Positions 55,879 to 64,000 of a stretch of DNA of 64,000 bases are shown in pieces; positions within the stretch are counted from its first letter, which is position 1, and each line of letters opens with the position of its first letter. This DNA is from Xanthostigma xanthostigma. Taxonomy: Eukaryota > Arthropoda > Insecta > Raphidioptera > Raphidiidae. The notes under the pieces are model-generated. The model did not search any database and had not been told where the DNA came from. It saw nothing but the letters and a program-made list of their open reading frames with translations. The stretch lies in NCBI GenBank assembly GCA_963575645.1, contig OY754465.1, positions 45,658,401 to 45,722,400 of the forward strand, in the 5' to 3' direction. Both the position numbers and the translations under genes were made by a program.

Positions 55879-56372
55879 TTGTGCGACTAGTGAGAGAAGG
55901 AGAAGATTCCATGAGCGTGAAATTTGCCGCACGAGCTTAGCGAGTGCGATAACACGCGAGTGGAATATTCTCCTTCGATCAATGGTCGCACATAATATTT
56001 TATTCAACTAGCACGAGTAATATGTAATCGGGGCCCTGATAAAAGAGGGAAAAATAAAAAATCACTTCATTGATTGACGTACCCACCGCCCTCGATGCAC
56101 ACAAGATGGCCCTGACTTTCGCTGAATTGCTATGCTGTTTTCATATATACAAATCGCTACCGCGTTCCTATTGGTTCAGAAACTATGCAGTTATTATTCA
56201 TTATTGTACGCTTCCGCTCGCTACTGGGTTCCCATTGGTCCAGAAAATTCATTATCGTACAGTTTCGGCTCATTATTAGCACTCTACGCGTCAACATGAA
56301 GTAATTTATTATTTCTCCCGAATTGAGCAGGGCCCCGAAATTATATATTACTCACGCGTGTTGAATAAATAA
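55879..56372 (+). mobile_element. Family S element, copy 2
   Basis: Nearly identical to 44123-44609, including GAGAGAAGGAGAAGATTCCA, GGAATATTCTCCTTC and ATCGGGGCCCTGATAAAA. High similarity suggests recent movement or gene conversion. Confidence 0.8.
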
Positions 56373-56507
56373 AATTGTCGACCAATTTTTTTCAGACTAT
56401 ACCTATATTGACATAAAAAATAAAATCTTTTGTAATATTGATTTATAATTTTATTTTTTATGTCAATATATAGTCTAAAAAAAATTGGTCGACAATTTTA
56501 TTTATTT
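56365..56507. repeat. Palindrome, arms about 62 bp
   Basis: AAAATTGTCGACCAATTTTT faces AAAATTGGTCGACAATTTT; the centre is TCTTTTGTAATATTGATTTA-like. It overlaps the right edge of family S copy 2 by a few bases. Confidence 0.85.
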
Positions 56508-56886
56508 AAAGAGTTCTATATTCAGACGTTATATTAATCTAAGATCTAAAAAATTAAAAAATTCACATACATAATAGAAAATTTTTCGTATTTTTAAATG
56601 TTGAATGTTTTTCGATTTTTTCTTAACCGTGGAAATTTTCAACTTCTCTAATTTTAGACAATAAGTGGAGAATTATTTTTAAAGACTTTTTCGCAAATCA
56701 TTATCTATTTTACAATATTATCAATAAAAATATGGCTAGTTCTAACTTTTCTGGAGATACAAGCAAAAAACTGATAAAATATAGTTTTTCCAATTATCGC
56801 ACGAAGTTGCAATTTTGAGAGATTGTGTATCATACTTATATAAATGTTCCCTCAAATTTGCACTCTTTTGGGATTTTGTGGAAATG
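56508..56886. other. AT-rich interior of element G
   Basis: No gene is seen. Confidence 0.35.
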
Positions 56887-57131
56887 TTTAGGGTCAAATC
56901 ATCTTCATTTTACTGGCCTAACATATCCTTGATTATTATCAAGGATATGAAAAAAAAAGAAAAGTATGTACTTAGGTTAAAACAATGAGGTTGACATGTT
57001 CAAGAATTTGGCTCAAAGCCGTTTCTACATGTAATAATAAAAGTTTACGTGAAATATCACGTAAACTTTTAGGGTCAAATCATCTTCATTTTACTGGCCT
57101 AACATATCCTTGATTATTATCAAGGATATGT
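56887..57131. repeat. Exact direct repeat of about 62 bp
   Basis: TTAGGGTCAAATCATCTTCA to TTATTATCAAGGATATG occurs at about 56888-56949 and again at about 57070-57130 without a difference that I can see. Confidence 0.85.
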
Positions 57132-57275
57132 TAGGCCAGTAAAATGAAGATGATTTGAGTTTACGTGATATTTCACGTAAACTTTTATTATTACAAGTAG
57201 AAACGGCTTTGAGCCAAATTCTCGAACATGTCAACCTCATTGTTTTAACCTAAGTACCTACTTTTTTTTTTTTTT
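56955..57275. repeat. Long near-perfect palindrome, arms about 160 bp
   Basis: Left arm about 56955-57118, right arm about 57119-57275, centred on CCTTGATTATTATCAAGG. AACAATGAGGTTGACATGTT faces its complement at 57224-57243. One small indel (TTTTAGGG in the left arm) and a few mismatches. It can fold into a hairpin with almost no loop. Confidence 0.9.
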
Positions 57276-57860
57276 GATAATCGTTTTTTAGGCCCATCCC
57301 CTAAGGAATTCGATTTATACAAATAAATTAAATATAATGTCTGATATTTTAATGTTACCATCTCAATTACCAAATTTTAATTAACAAGTTATTTTTTGTT
57401 AATTCCAATTATAATAAAATTAAAATATCCATATTATTTTAAATCATCAAAAAAAAATAGTTCAAGACTTGGGTTATTTGCGCTAGGTTCACCCTAAAAG
57501 ACAGTGGGCTCATCCCTTAAAAACCTTATCGATATCGCCTCAGTGGTATTCTAGTTATAAGCAAGCCTGCATAAATTTTAGTTTACACCTATGTTAAGGT
57601 TTTCTTTAAATAATGTAATTTATTGATTTAATTTTTAACATTTAAATCTTTTCTGCAACTCTACAAAATACGGTTCTGTAAGGTCATTTTATAAATTGTA
57701 ATTAAAAACTAAGCATAAATGTTATTTACACGACAATTCCCTTATAAGTATATTATTTTTATTATAACTGACGTGGACGACGTATGTTATAGAAAATACC
57801 GGATACCGTTTATTGTTTCAATCTTAATTGATCAAATGTAATACAAATTTCAAGTATTAT
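57276..57860. other. AT-rich intergenic DNA, possible promoter flank
   Basis: No gene or repeat is recognised. If the first exon proposed next is real, this is its upstream region; I see no clear TATA box. Confidence 0.35.
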
Positions 57861-57862
57861 AC

Positions 57863-57962
57863 ACAGTTTGATTCGAGCGATCGCAACGATCACAAGCTCA
57901 CTTTTGAATTGTGATTTGCGTTCTCAAGTTACGTGTTCGTAAAAATAATTTCGTGTGATTTG
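57863..57962 (+). other. Possible 5'-UTR first exon of the LRR-type gene
   Basis: ACACAGTTTGATTCGAGCGA near 57861 has an insect initiator-like ACAGT. The sequence up to 57962 is less AT-rich than its flanks, has no ATG-led frame of note, and ends in TTTG|GTAAGTTT, a near-ideal splice donor at 57963. The next coding exon, about 3.06 kb downstream, starts right after an acceptor with its ATG eight bases in, so a separate non-coding first exon is expected. The link is inference only. Confidence 0.35.
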
Positions 57963-58262
57963 GTAAGTTTACATTTATTTTTAACCGAGTTCAAAAAAAG
58001 GAGGAGGTTCTCTACTCGATTGTATTAAAAAGAAAATGTATGTCGATATCTTCGCCGGCTGTGAACCGATTTCGATGATTCTTTTTTTTCGATACAGCAT
58101 CACTTAAGGCTGGTCCCATATAAATTTTAACAAAATCGACTCAGGAACTTTTTAGAAAATTAACAAAAATCAAAAAAAATTTGCAAGTTGGCGTGGACGT
58201 TGCTCTTCGGTTTCATTAGACAATAAAGATCACTAAAAGTTTTTGAATAAAAACTTTAAAAA

Positions 58263-58475
58263 GAAAAGTGAATCTCCTTCAAAAAAACTTAAAAATAAAT
58301 TGAACCTCCTATACAAAAAAGAGTCACTAAAAACATAAAATAACAAAGTTTTGAAGTCGGCATCAATTTAATATAACTATAAACTGTACATAAAACATAG
58401 TACCTAATTAAATTGGTGCCGACTTTTTTTTGAAGGAGATTCAATTTTTTAAAAGTTTTTTTGAAGGAGGTTCAT
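58263..58475. repeat. Inverted repeat, MITE-like
   Basis: GTGAATCTCCTTCAAAAAAA and ATTGAACCTCC on the left face GAAGGAGATTCAATTTTT and GAAGGAGGTTCATTTTT on the right; inside, GTCGGCATCAATTT faces AAATTGGTGCCGAC. Confidence 0.6.
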
Positions 58476-58592
58476 TTTTTTCAAGTTCACACGATGACAC
58501 AACAAAATATTTTATCGACTTCAGTCTTAAAAATGTTATTTTTATAAAATTACACTTCTTTTGAAACGTTACGAAAAAATGATTAGAGTTAA

Positions 58593-58621
58593 TTGCACAT
58601 ACCGCTAAACTAGCGGTATGT
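58593..58621. other. Short perfect hairpin
   Basis: GCACATACCGCT-AAACT-AGCGGTATGTGC: a 12-bp perfect stem with a five-base loop. No T run follows, so not an obvious terminator. Confidence 0.7.
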
Positions 58622-58834
58622 GCTTTATTATCGCTTTGTGCGTCAGAGCTGACTTTCGTTCATATAAGAAGTTATATCTAAGTTAATTTCACACGAAGTC
58701 CATTCAAATTGAAGCTTTTTGAAAAGAGGAGATTCTAATCTATAAAACAGAACCATTTTTAAATCAATTCGAGTTCATAAATACATACTATTAAAATTGT
58801 AATTGAAAATCACAAACAGCAGTTGTCGGTTGGT

Positions 58835-58870
58835 CTGTACGTATGTACGTATGTACGTATGTACGTACGT
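58835..58870. repeat. GTACGTAT microsatellite
   Basis: Four or so copies of GTACGTAT/GTACGTAC. Confidence 0.85.
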
Positions 58871-59129
58871 CACGACTCTATAGATCGCAATTTTGGTCGG
58901 ATTGCCTTGGGTTATATTTTATTCACTTTGTTTACTATCAGACCAGAACCCTATTTAAATTCACTAAAATGTGTTCAGTAGTTTAATTTTTATAAACAGT
59001 TTTATTTTATTATTTTTGACAGCTAATAGTTTAAAAAAACAATATAATAATTGCTGTGTAAATATAGTGTAATCCATAAAACAAGTGCTACACTTCTATA
59101 CCGTGATAACACCACTACACGTAGTAGGG

Positions 59130-59170
59130 CGCCGTGGCGTAATGGTTATACCAGATCATTGAGTTTTTTC
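59130..59170 (+). other. 5' half of a tRNA-like sequence
   Basis: GCGCCGTGGCGTAATGGTTA resembles the acceptor, D-arm and A box of a tRNA. The B-box half is missing; a long T-rich stretch follows, as after the other tRNA-like sequences here. Confidence 0.45.
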
Positions 59171-59439
59171 TTTTTATTTTGTTTTATTTTATTCCACTTG
59201 ATATTAATTATATATTATATTATGTATAGTTCTTAATTTTTTTTATTTTTGCAAACTTAAAAAAAATATTTTTTTCAATTTTTAATTATTTATTTCTTTA
59301 AATTTTTAAATCTTTTTAAATTTATTAAAAATATTTTTTAATTGTTTATTTTTTTATCATACAGTGGAAAACTTGCGGGATGTGCACTTTTGGTTTTGCC
59401 AACTATTGTACTATATAGCATCAAAATTAACAGAATGAA

Positions 59440-59650
59440 GTTACAGAAGCGCGCGCACACTGTAACGCAATATTAACAAGATGAAGTTGCTCGCAGAAAA
59501 AGATTACCAATAGAATAGACCTTTACTTACATTAGTTGACAATTGACATGCCTTCATTTCGTTGTAGTTGTTTTTCGGTTCATTGAGTGTGGACTCGTGA
59601 AGAATAGAGTATGGTAGAGACCATGTTCGCATGCGCATAGAGTCTAATAG
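59440..59650. repeat. Family C repeat, copy 3
   Basis: GCGCGCACACTGTAACGC, GACATGCCTTCA and GTTTTTCGGTTCATTGAG match the copies at 485 and 46175. Confidence 0.6.
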
Positions 59651-60649
59651 CCGTATTTTTGCTAGCCTCTCTTCAGTCCAAAATTATTTGGATTCACCAG
59701 TCAGCCAGGCACAATATTACTATCGAAAATCATTTTAATACTAAACAAATAGACGTTAGTTAATTATATTATGTCAAGGTCGTCATAATGATGCAATATT
59801 ATGTAGTCTTCTCACGCACTATGATATTATAACGGGTTAATTACCGGACATTTAATAAGTTCTATAAAAAATAATTACTCGTGTGCATTGGCGTCAATTT
59901 TTGGATTTTATCGTGACAGATTTCACAAACTTAACACTTTAACCTCTTTTTCCAATCAACATTAATTAATAAATAATAAAATTATTTTCATTGGAGAAAA
60001 CTTTTTATAGATACAATTAATCCCTATATTATTAAACGAGCTAATCTTTTATCTACCTATGTACCTACCTATGTCCCTAAATATTTTCTCGAAAACGGCC
60101 CTAACGATTTGGATGAAATTTATTGAAAAGGGATTTTGGGGGGCAAAAAATCGTTTTAGCTAGGTCTCATCTCTCGAAAAAATCGTTTTCTTACAAATTT
60201 TATCATTATAAAAATCAATTTTTTGACGTATGTTAAATATTGTAAGTAGGTTTTGGAATTTTATACAAACAAAGAGCATATCAGTATTTTATTTAACTTT
60301 CCGAGCAAAACTCGGTCACCCAGGTACTGCATTTTTTTAAGTATTGTATTTGTATTGTATTGACTTGTCCTTTTCCCCATTTTTTCAACGGAATTTTTTA
60401 AAATCTCATTTTATAATACATCGTATTATATTTTTTAATAAAAAATATTAAGCCCGTCCGCGTCGTGGGATGCCTGATCGATGGACACTTTACGGACACT
60501 TGCTAAAACCTTGTAGTCACTCTACGGCCATTTCCTAAAGCCCTATGGACCCTGCAACTTTAAGTTATTAGCAGCGCCACCTAAGTAATTATTCTAGTAA
60601 TTAACCAATGTCAGCTAGATGTCCCCGTCAATAAAGACCATGTTACAGT

Positions 60650-60810
60650 ACAACACAGCAAGCGTTATCTAACGGTATACTATTGCAACTGAAAAACGTA
60701 ACATTCCCCTATTAAACGTCGTTTCATAAAAGTGTCGCCCCAATTGCATGGTTTTAATTCTACCAACCAAAGGCGCTATTAGATATTTCACATAAAAAAT
60801 GATCAATGAC
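60650..60810. repeat. Dispersed repeat shared with 6.7 and 14.7 kb
   Basis: CATAAAAGTGTCGCCCCAATTG and GGCGCTATTAGATATTTCAC match 6676-6740 closely and 14675-14710 in part. Confidence 0.55.
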
Positions 60811-61023
60811 ATGAAATTTATTGTTAACTTTATACACCCTAAAAAAATCCTAAAAAAACGTTCATTTTGAAGGCTTATTTCAGTCACTCGCTATCTGTAT
60901 ACTCAGTTTGAAAAATTTTGCAATATAGTGACAACAAAAATGCTTAATAAGGGAAGTTCAATTCAATATTTTTTTAGAATCGCGGATAATTTATAGCCTA
61001 ATGAGTGTTTGTTTTTGTTTCAG

Positions 61024-61245
61024 AAGGTACAATGTGTCTTCGGCGGCGGTGTACAGTGCTACTGACAATGGCAGTGCTGACCGCACTCGTGAATCTGGCG
61101 GCCTGCCAGAGACCGTGCCCCTTCAATACGATGTGTTCGTGCCGTATGGACGTGCGACCGCGCTACGCCCCCTTCGTACGTAACAATGGTGTCGTCAGCA
61201 TTGATGAGGTCGTTTGTTTTGGTGTGCCACTCTCTAAAATGCCAG
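61024..61245 (+). CDS. First coding exon of a secreted or membrane LRR-type protein (partial)
   Basis: The exon follows TGTTTGTTTTTGTTTCAG, a good splice acceptor, with ATG at 61032. It encodes 71 residues plus one base, then donor CCAG|GTAAAT at 61246. Residues 1-6 are basic (MCLRRR) and 7-24 hydrophobic, a clear signal peptide, likely cut before Q26. The mature part has CPFNTMCSC (29-37) and Cys62 in VVCFGVPLSKMP. This C-x5-C-x-C-...-C layout followed by V-C-x-x-V-P matches the N-terminal cap of extracellular leucine-rich-repeat proteins such as insect chaoptin- or artichoke-like adhesion proteins. The repeats themselves must lie in later exons outside the window. Codon use is GC-rich compared with the AT-rich surroundings, supporting a real gene. 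Family is likely, exact identity unknown. Confidence 0.7.
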
Positions 61246-61321
61246 GTAAATAATAAAATATTGATCGATTCATTTATATCGTACAAAATACGAGTTACGT
61301 TGTGCATGATGGTATCATATA

Positions 61322-62177
61322 CAGTGGAACTTCGTTAATTCGAAGTCAAAAGAATCGACCTAAAACTTCGAATTGACGAGACTTCGTACTGTCGAATTTT
61401 TAAGTTGATAACATTGACCTTAAATAGATCTTTCCTACGACAAACTTCTCAGCTTTACTTCTGATAGATACTTTTTTTTTGTAGAGCCAGTTGGGATACA
61501 AAGATTATACATATTTCACATGATCATACAAACAAGCTATTATTAAAAATTGTTTTAGTTTCTTTTTGAAAGATGTAATGTTGTTTGTAGGTAGGTCGTT
61601 TTAAATACGCATTCCCGAACAGATTGCACCACTGCACTACTAGAATTCCAGAAAGTCCAATCGATGGCGTAAGTGTAAACGTCAAAAAAAAATTTCACAA
61701 AATAATAATGTTCTTTCCTAACCCAATTGCACACAAAACTTTAATGTTTTACACACTTCTCAAAAGGCTAATAAACAACAAATAAATAAATTCACAAGAG
61801 TAAACTGTAGGTATAATACTTCACGGTTGTAGGCTAGGTATTATGATCTATGTGGCGGCCATTATTATTTTATCAGGCGAATAAATATTTATACCCTTGA
61901 AATAACAAGTAAAACTGAATAGATGTATACCTGCAGTAATTATGTTTGGTGAATTGAATTATTGCTATTTATTCGGAGGAATAGCTACCCTAGGAACAAA
62001 TGAACCAAATAAATAACTACTTACGTTCGGTGAATATGACCATCAGGTAAAAAGTTCGAATTATCGAAGTTGATATTCGATTTATCGAAGAAAATATTAC
62101 ATTGTGATATATGAGGAGTTCAAGGGACCACCCAAGAAATTCGAAATATTGGAGTTCGAAGTAACGAAGTTCCACTA
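61322..62177. mobile_element. Tigger/pogo-like non-autonomous element
   Basis: CAGTGGAACTTCGTTAATTC on the left and GTAACGAAGTTCCACT on the right, with GAATTATCGAAGTT-like sequence near both ends, are the hallmark of Tigger-type Tc1/mariner relatives. It is preceded by TA. The last bases of the right end are changed. No transposase frame. Confidence 0.75.
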
Positions 62178-62275
62178 GAAATCTACATACCAAATGTTAT
62201 AGAAAATATAGAAAAAATGAGTAATGAATTATCGAAGTTTACTTATGTCTTAAAAATCTAAATTTCTATATAGAT

Positions 62276-62415
62276 AATGACGTAACTTTGTTAAGAACAA
62301 TATATTATAACTTTATTTTTCCACGTTTGAAGTATGGAATTCTGACTTAGGGCAATAGCTCTAATTCCAAAGATATTTTTATACTCCATAAAAAATCTTG
62401 TTCGCATCATCATGA
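62276..62415 (+). pseudogene. Small LINE reverse-transcriptase fragment
   Basis: One frame reads NDVTLLRTIYYNFIFPRLKY, then GILT-stop-GNSSNSKDIFILHKKS. This is the stretch just before and through the YGI.WG motif of the CR1/jockey-type proteins at 34 and 15.5 kb. A stop replaces the usual Trp. Both ends are lost. Confidence 0.65.
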
Positions 62416-62915
62416 AAACGGTGTGATTCATGTAGGGGTCTATTTAAAAATATTAACTTTCTAACCGTCCCGTGTATTTTTGTTTATTGTCGCTAAGTTT
62501 GTGCGCGTCTACACTTAAATTCGTATGCCAGTACAAATGCTGTACATGATCATAACACCCGTCACAATAATCTATTAATAAGACCGAATTGACATATAAA
62601 TTTATTTTTAAGTAGTCCCCACAATTTTCCCATCCGAGCTTATAACAAGTTGCCATAGTATATGGAAATGTAGGTACTAACGACATAAAAATAAAATAAA
62701 ACAATTTTTAATTGCATTTGAATTTTATAACACTAATACATTTTTAAATTCGCAAGTTTAAGCTTTTATGTACCTACTTATGACATGTCAAATAAATGTA
62801 TCACAATTTCCATTGACAAATAAAGTATGTTGGGTATAATCAAATACAAAATACGTAAATAATATAAAATATCAATTATATTTAACAGTTGTTTATATAA
62901 CTATATCTATACTTC
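62416..62915. other. Intronic AT-rich DNA
   Basis: No repeat or exon recognised. Confidence 0.35.
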
Positions 62916-62919
62916 TATA

Positions 62920-63622
62920 TCTATGCTAATATATAAAGCTGAAGAGTTTGTTTGTTTGTTTGAACGCGCTAATCTCAGAAACTACTGGTTCGAATTGAAA
63001 AAAAAAATTTTTTCTTGGATAGCCCGAGGAAGGCTACAGGCTATATAATATTACGCTACGACCAATTGGAGCGGAACTTAAATGAAAAATGTTGCAAGAT
63101 GTATCTCAAAATTAGTCCGTCCGACAAATATTATGAGGTGAAATGCCTTAACTAAATATTGCAATATTAGAGTACAAGCCCGGATAGCTCAGTCGGTAGA
63201 GTGTAAGACTCTTAATGCCAGGGTCTAGGGTTCAAGCCCGACGTCAGCGAATATATTTTTATTTTCTACATTGATTTCTTCTAAGGCTTACATTTCAACT
63301 TTTTTGAAATTTTATTGCGACTAATTAAAATTAAATAAATCTAATTAATAGCTCATTTGAAAAATGTTACAACTATAGGCACCTATATAAAAATAATTTT
63401 CCTACAGTGTTTTCAATTAAATATTTATTATAAGAAATTTATTACTTAAAAAAAGTATAAATACTGCTTTTTAACGGCAAAAACTTTTGAACGGTAACGC
63501 CGATCATTATGAAGTTTGTACACAACATTCATCTCGGTAAACTAAGATGAATGTGTGTACTCATGTCCCTTCCTTCCCCATTCGTTCTTTTGCACCCGGG
63601 TGAAACCGGGCGGGACCGCTAG
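62920..63622 (+). mobile_element. Helitron-like element H3 carrying a tRNA-Lys-like sequence
   Basis: Starts TCTATGCTAATATATAAAGC and ends GGGCGGGACCGCTAG followed by T, with CACCCGGGTGAAACCGGGCG before the end. It has the same tRNA-bearing block as H2, flanked by GTGAAATGC(A/C)(C/T)TAACTAAATAT and TTCTTCTAAGGCTTACATTT. About 80 bp of extra sequence compared with H2. No Rep/helicase. Confidence 0.78.
63178..63250 (+). other. tRNA-Lys(CTT)-like sequence, slightly degenerate
   Basis: GCCCGGATAGCTCAGTCGG, anticodon loop CTCTTAA with CTT at 63211-63213, and GGGTTCAAGCCCGACGTC. The 3' acceptor reads CAGCG where GGGCG is expected, so the acceptor stem is weak, and the anticodon stem is mismatched. 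Better preserved than the H2 copy. Probably a pseudogene, though low-level Pol III transcription is possible. Confidence 0.75.
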
Positions 63623-64000
63623 TTTAGATATACTTTAAACGAACGGTTAGCGGATTCTAACAGTCACACGAGTCATTATATCATTGCGCCTGAGATTTAT
63701 ACTATATATTTTGCACTGCCCTCTATAGAACAGCTGCTTTTCACCTCATTATCAGTAACAAACTTCACTTTTAATTGCGTAGGCTATCTCTCTCCCTCTC
63801 TGGTTCGAACTCGCAGCACAAAAATAAGCATAATCTGCTATAGAAATGGTTAGTGCGACCACTTGGTTTTATTTTACGCCCTCGTGTTAAAACGGTTTAA
63901 TTAACGCAACTTTGAATGTCATGTTTTGTTTCTGTACCATTCTGTATACACGATGTAGCATCTATACTCGTGTCTACATTACAGGAGGATTATAGCTGAA

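Larger units (their letters stand above)
55761..56925. mobile_element. Inverted-repeat element G enclosing a family S copy
   Basis: TTAGGCCAGTAAAATGA at 55761-55777 faces TCATTTTACTGGCCTAA at 56909-56925. Between them lie family S copy 2 (55879-56372) and a palindrome (56365-56507). No transposase is seen. The right end is repeated in the palindrome at 57.1 kb. Confidence 0.6.
57963..61023. other. Proposed first intron with several repeats
   Basis: Holds a repeat-like block at 58040-58145 (GAACCGATTTCGATGATTCT), an inverted repeat (58263), a hairpin (58593), a GTAC-rich microsatellite (58835), a half-tRNA (59130), a family C copy (59440) and a repeat at 60650. From 59651 to 60640 nothing else is recognised. 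Confidence 0.35.
61246..64000. other. Intron of the LRR-type gene, running past the window edge
   Basis: Starts with the donor GTAAAT. It contains a Tigger-like element, a LINE scrap and Helitron-like H3. No second coding exon is evident. The sequence ends TCTACATTACAG|GAGGATTATAGC; that acceptor would give a stop after a few codons in the phase left by the first exon. Confidence 0.55.

Noticed and set aside
63178..63250. Functional tRNA-Lys(CTT) gene
   Set aside because: The anticodon is right but the acceptor and anticodon stems have mismatches, and it lies inside a repeat shared with H2, where the anticodon is lost.
63985..64000. Second coding exon of the LRR-type gene after TCTACATTACAG
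   Set aside because: In the phase left by the first exon it reads a stop within four codons. A later AG (TATAG|CTGAA) would stay open but has a poor tract, and only five bases remain.

Overview
The window looks like eukaryotic, AT-rich insect DNA made almost entirely of transposable elements. A lepidopteran host is my inference. It rests on Helitron-like repeats with a 5' end near TACTAATATATAAAG and a 3' end reading GGGACCGCTAG|T, on a repeat near 4.6 kb containing ACGGAACCCTCGGTGCGCGA, and on the general mix of small hAT, LINE and gypsy-like pieces. There are no bacterial-style operons.

Only one host gene is visible, at the right end. An exon at 61024-61245 encodes a signal peptide followed by a Cys-rich cap like that which opens extracellular leucine-rich-repeat proteins, and it ends in a clean splice donor. 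A possible non-coding first exon lies at about 57863-57962. A Tigger/pogo-like element sits in the intron after the coding exon. The rest of the gene should lie to the right of the window.

The main mobile families are as follows. (1) Seven solo LTRs of one gypsy-like family, at 1357, 9839, 12164, 18352, 28092, 36350 and 49753. Five have perfect 4-bp target duplications, all beginning ATA. (2) LINE remnants, of which the best is a 636-codon reverse-transcriptase frame at 33970-35880 (minus strand). Others lie at 15.5, 30.5, 42.6, 55.1 and 62.3 kb, each with its own short-repeat tail. (3) Small hAT-like elements with 8-bp duplications at 7780, 39546 and 45328, and probable relatives at 2783, 26884, 46767 and 52957. 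(4) A broken Tc1/mariner copy at 38169-39050. (5) Three Helitron-like copies, two of which carry a tRNA-Lys-like sequence. (6) Repeat families I could not classify, which I name A, B, C, D, E, K, S and T. Family A (about 660 bp) is the commonest.

Many insertions are nested, so relative ages can be read. For example, family A lies inside a hAT element at 2.8-3.7 kb; a T element with an array of about nine and a half 120-bp units lies inside family A at 20.8-23.3 kb; a LINE lies inside family B at 15.5 kb; and a 167-bp inverted-repeat element lies inside a solo LTR at 10.5 kb. Several long near-perfect palindromes (13.7, 24.7, 37.6, 56.4, 57.1 kb) could fold into long hairpins.

I found no CRISPR array, rRNA, intact tRNA gene or complete host gene. 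All boundaries were read by eye and may be off by several bases.
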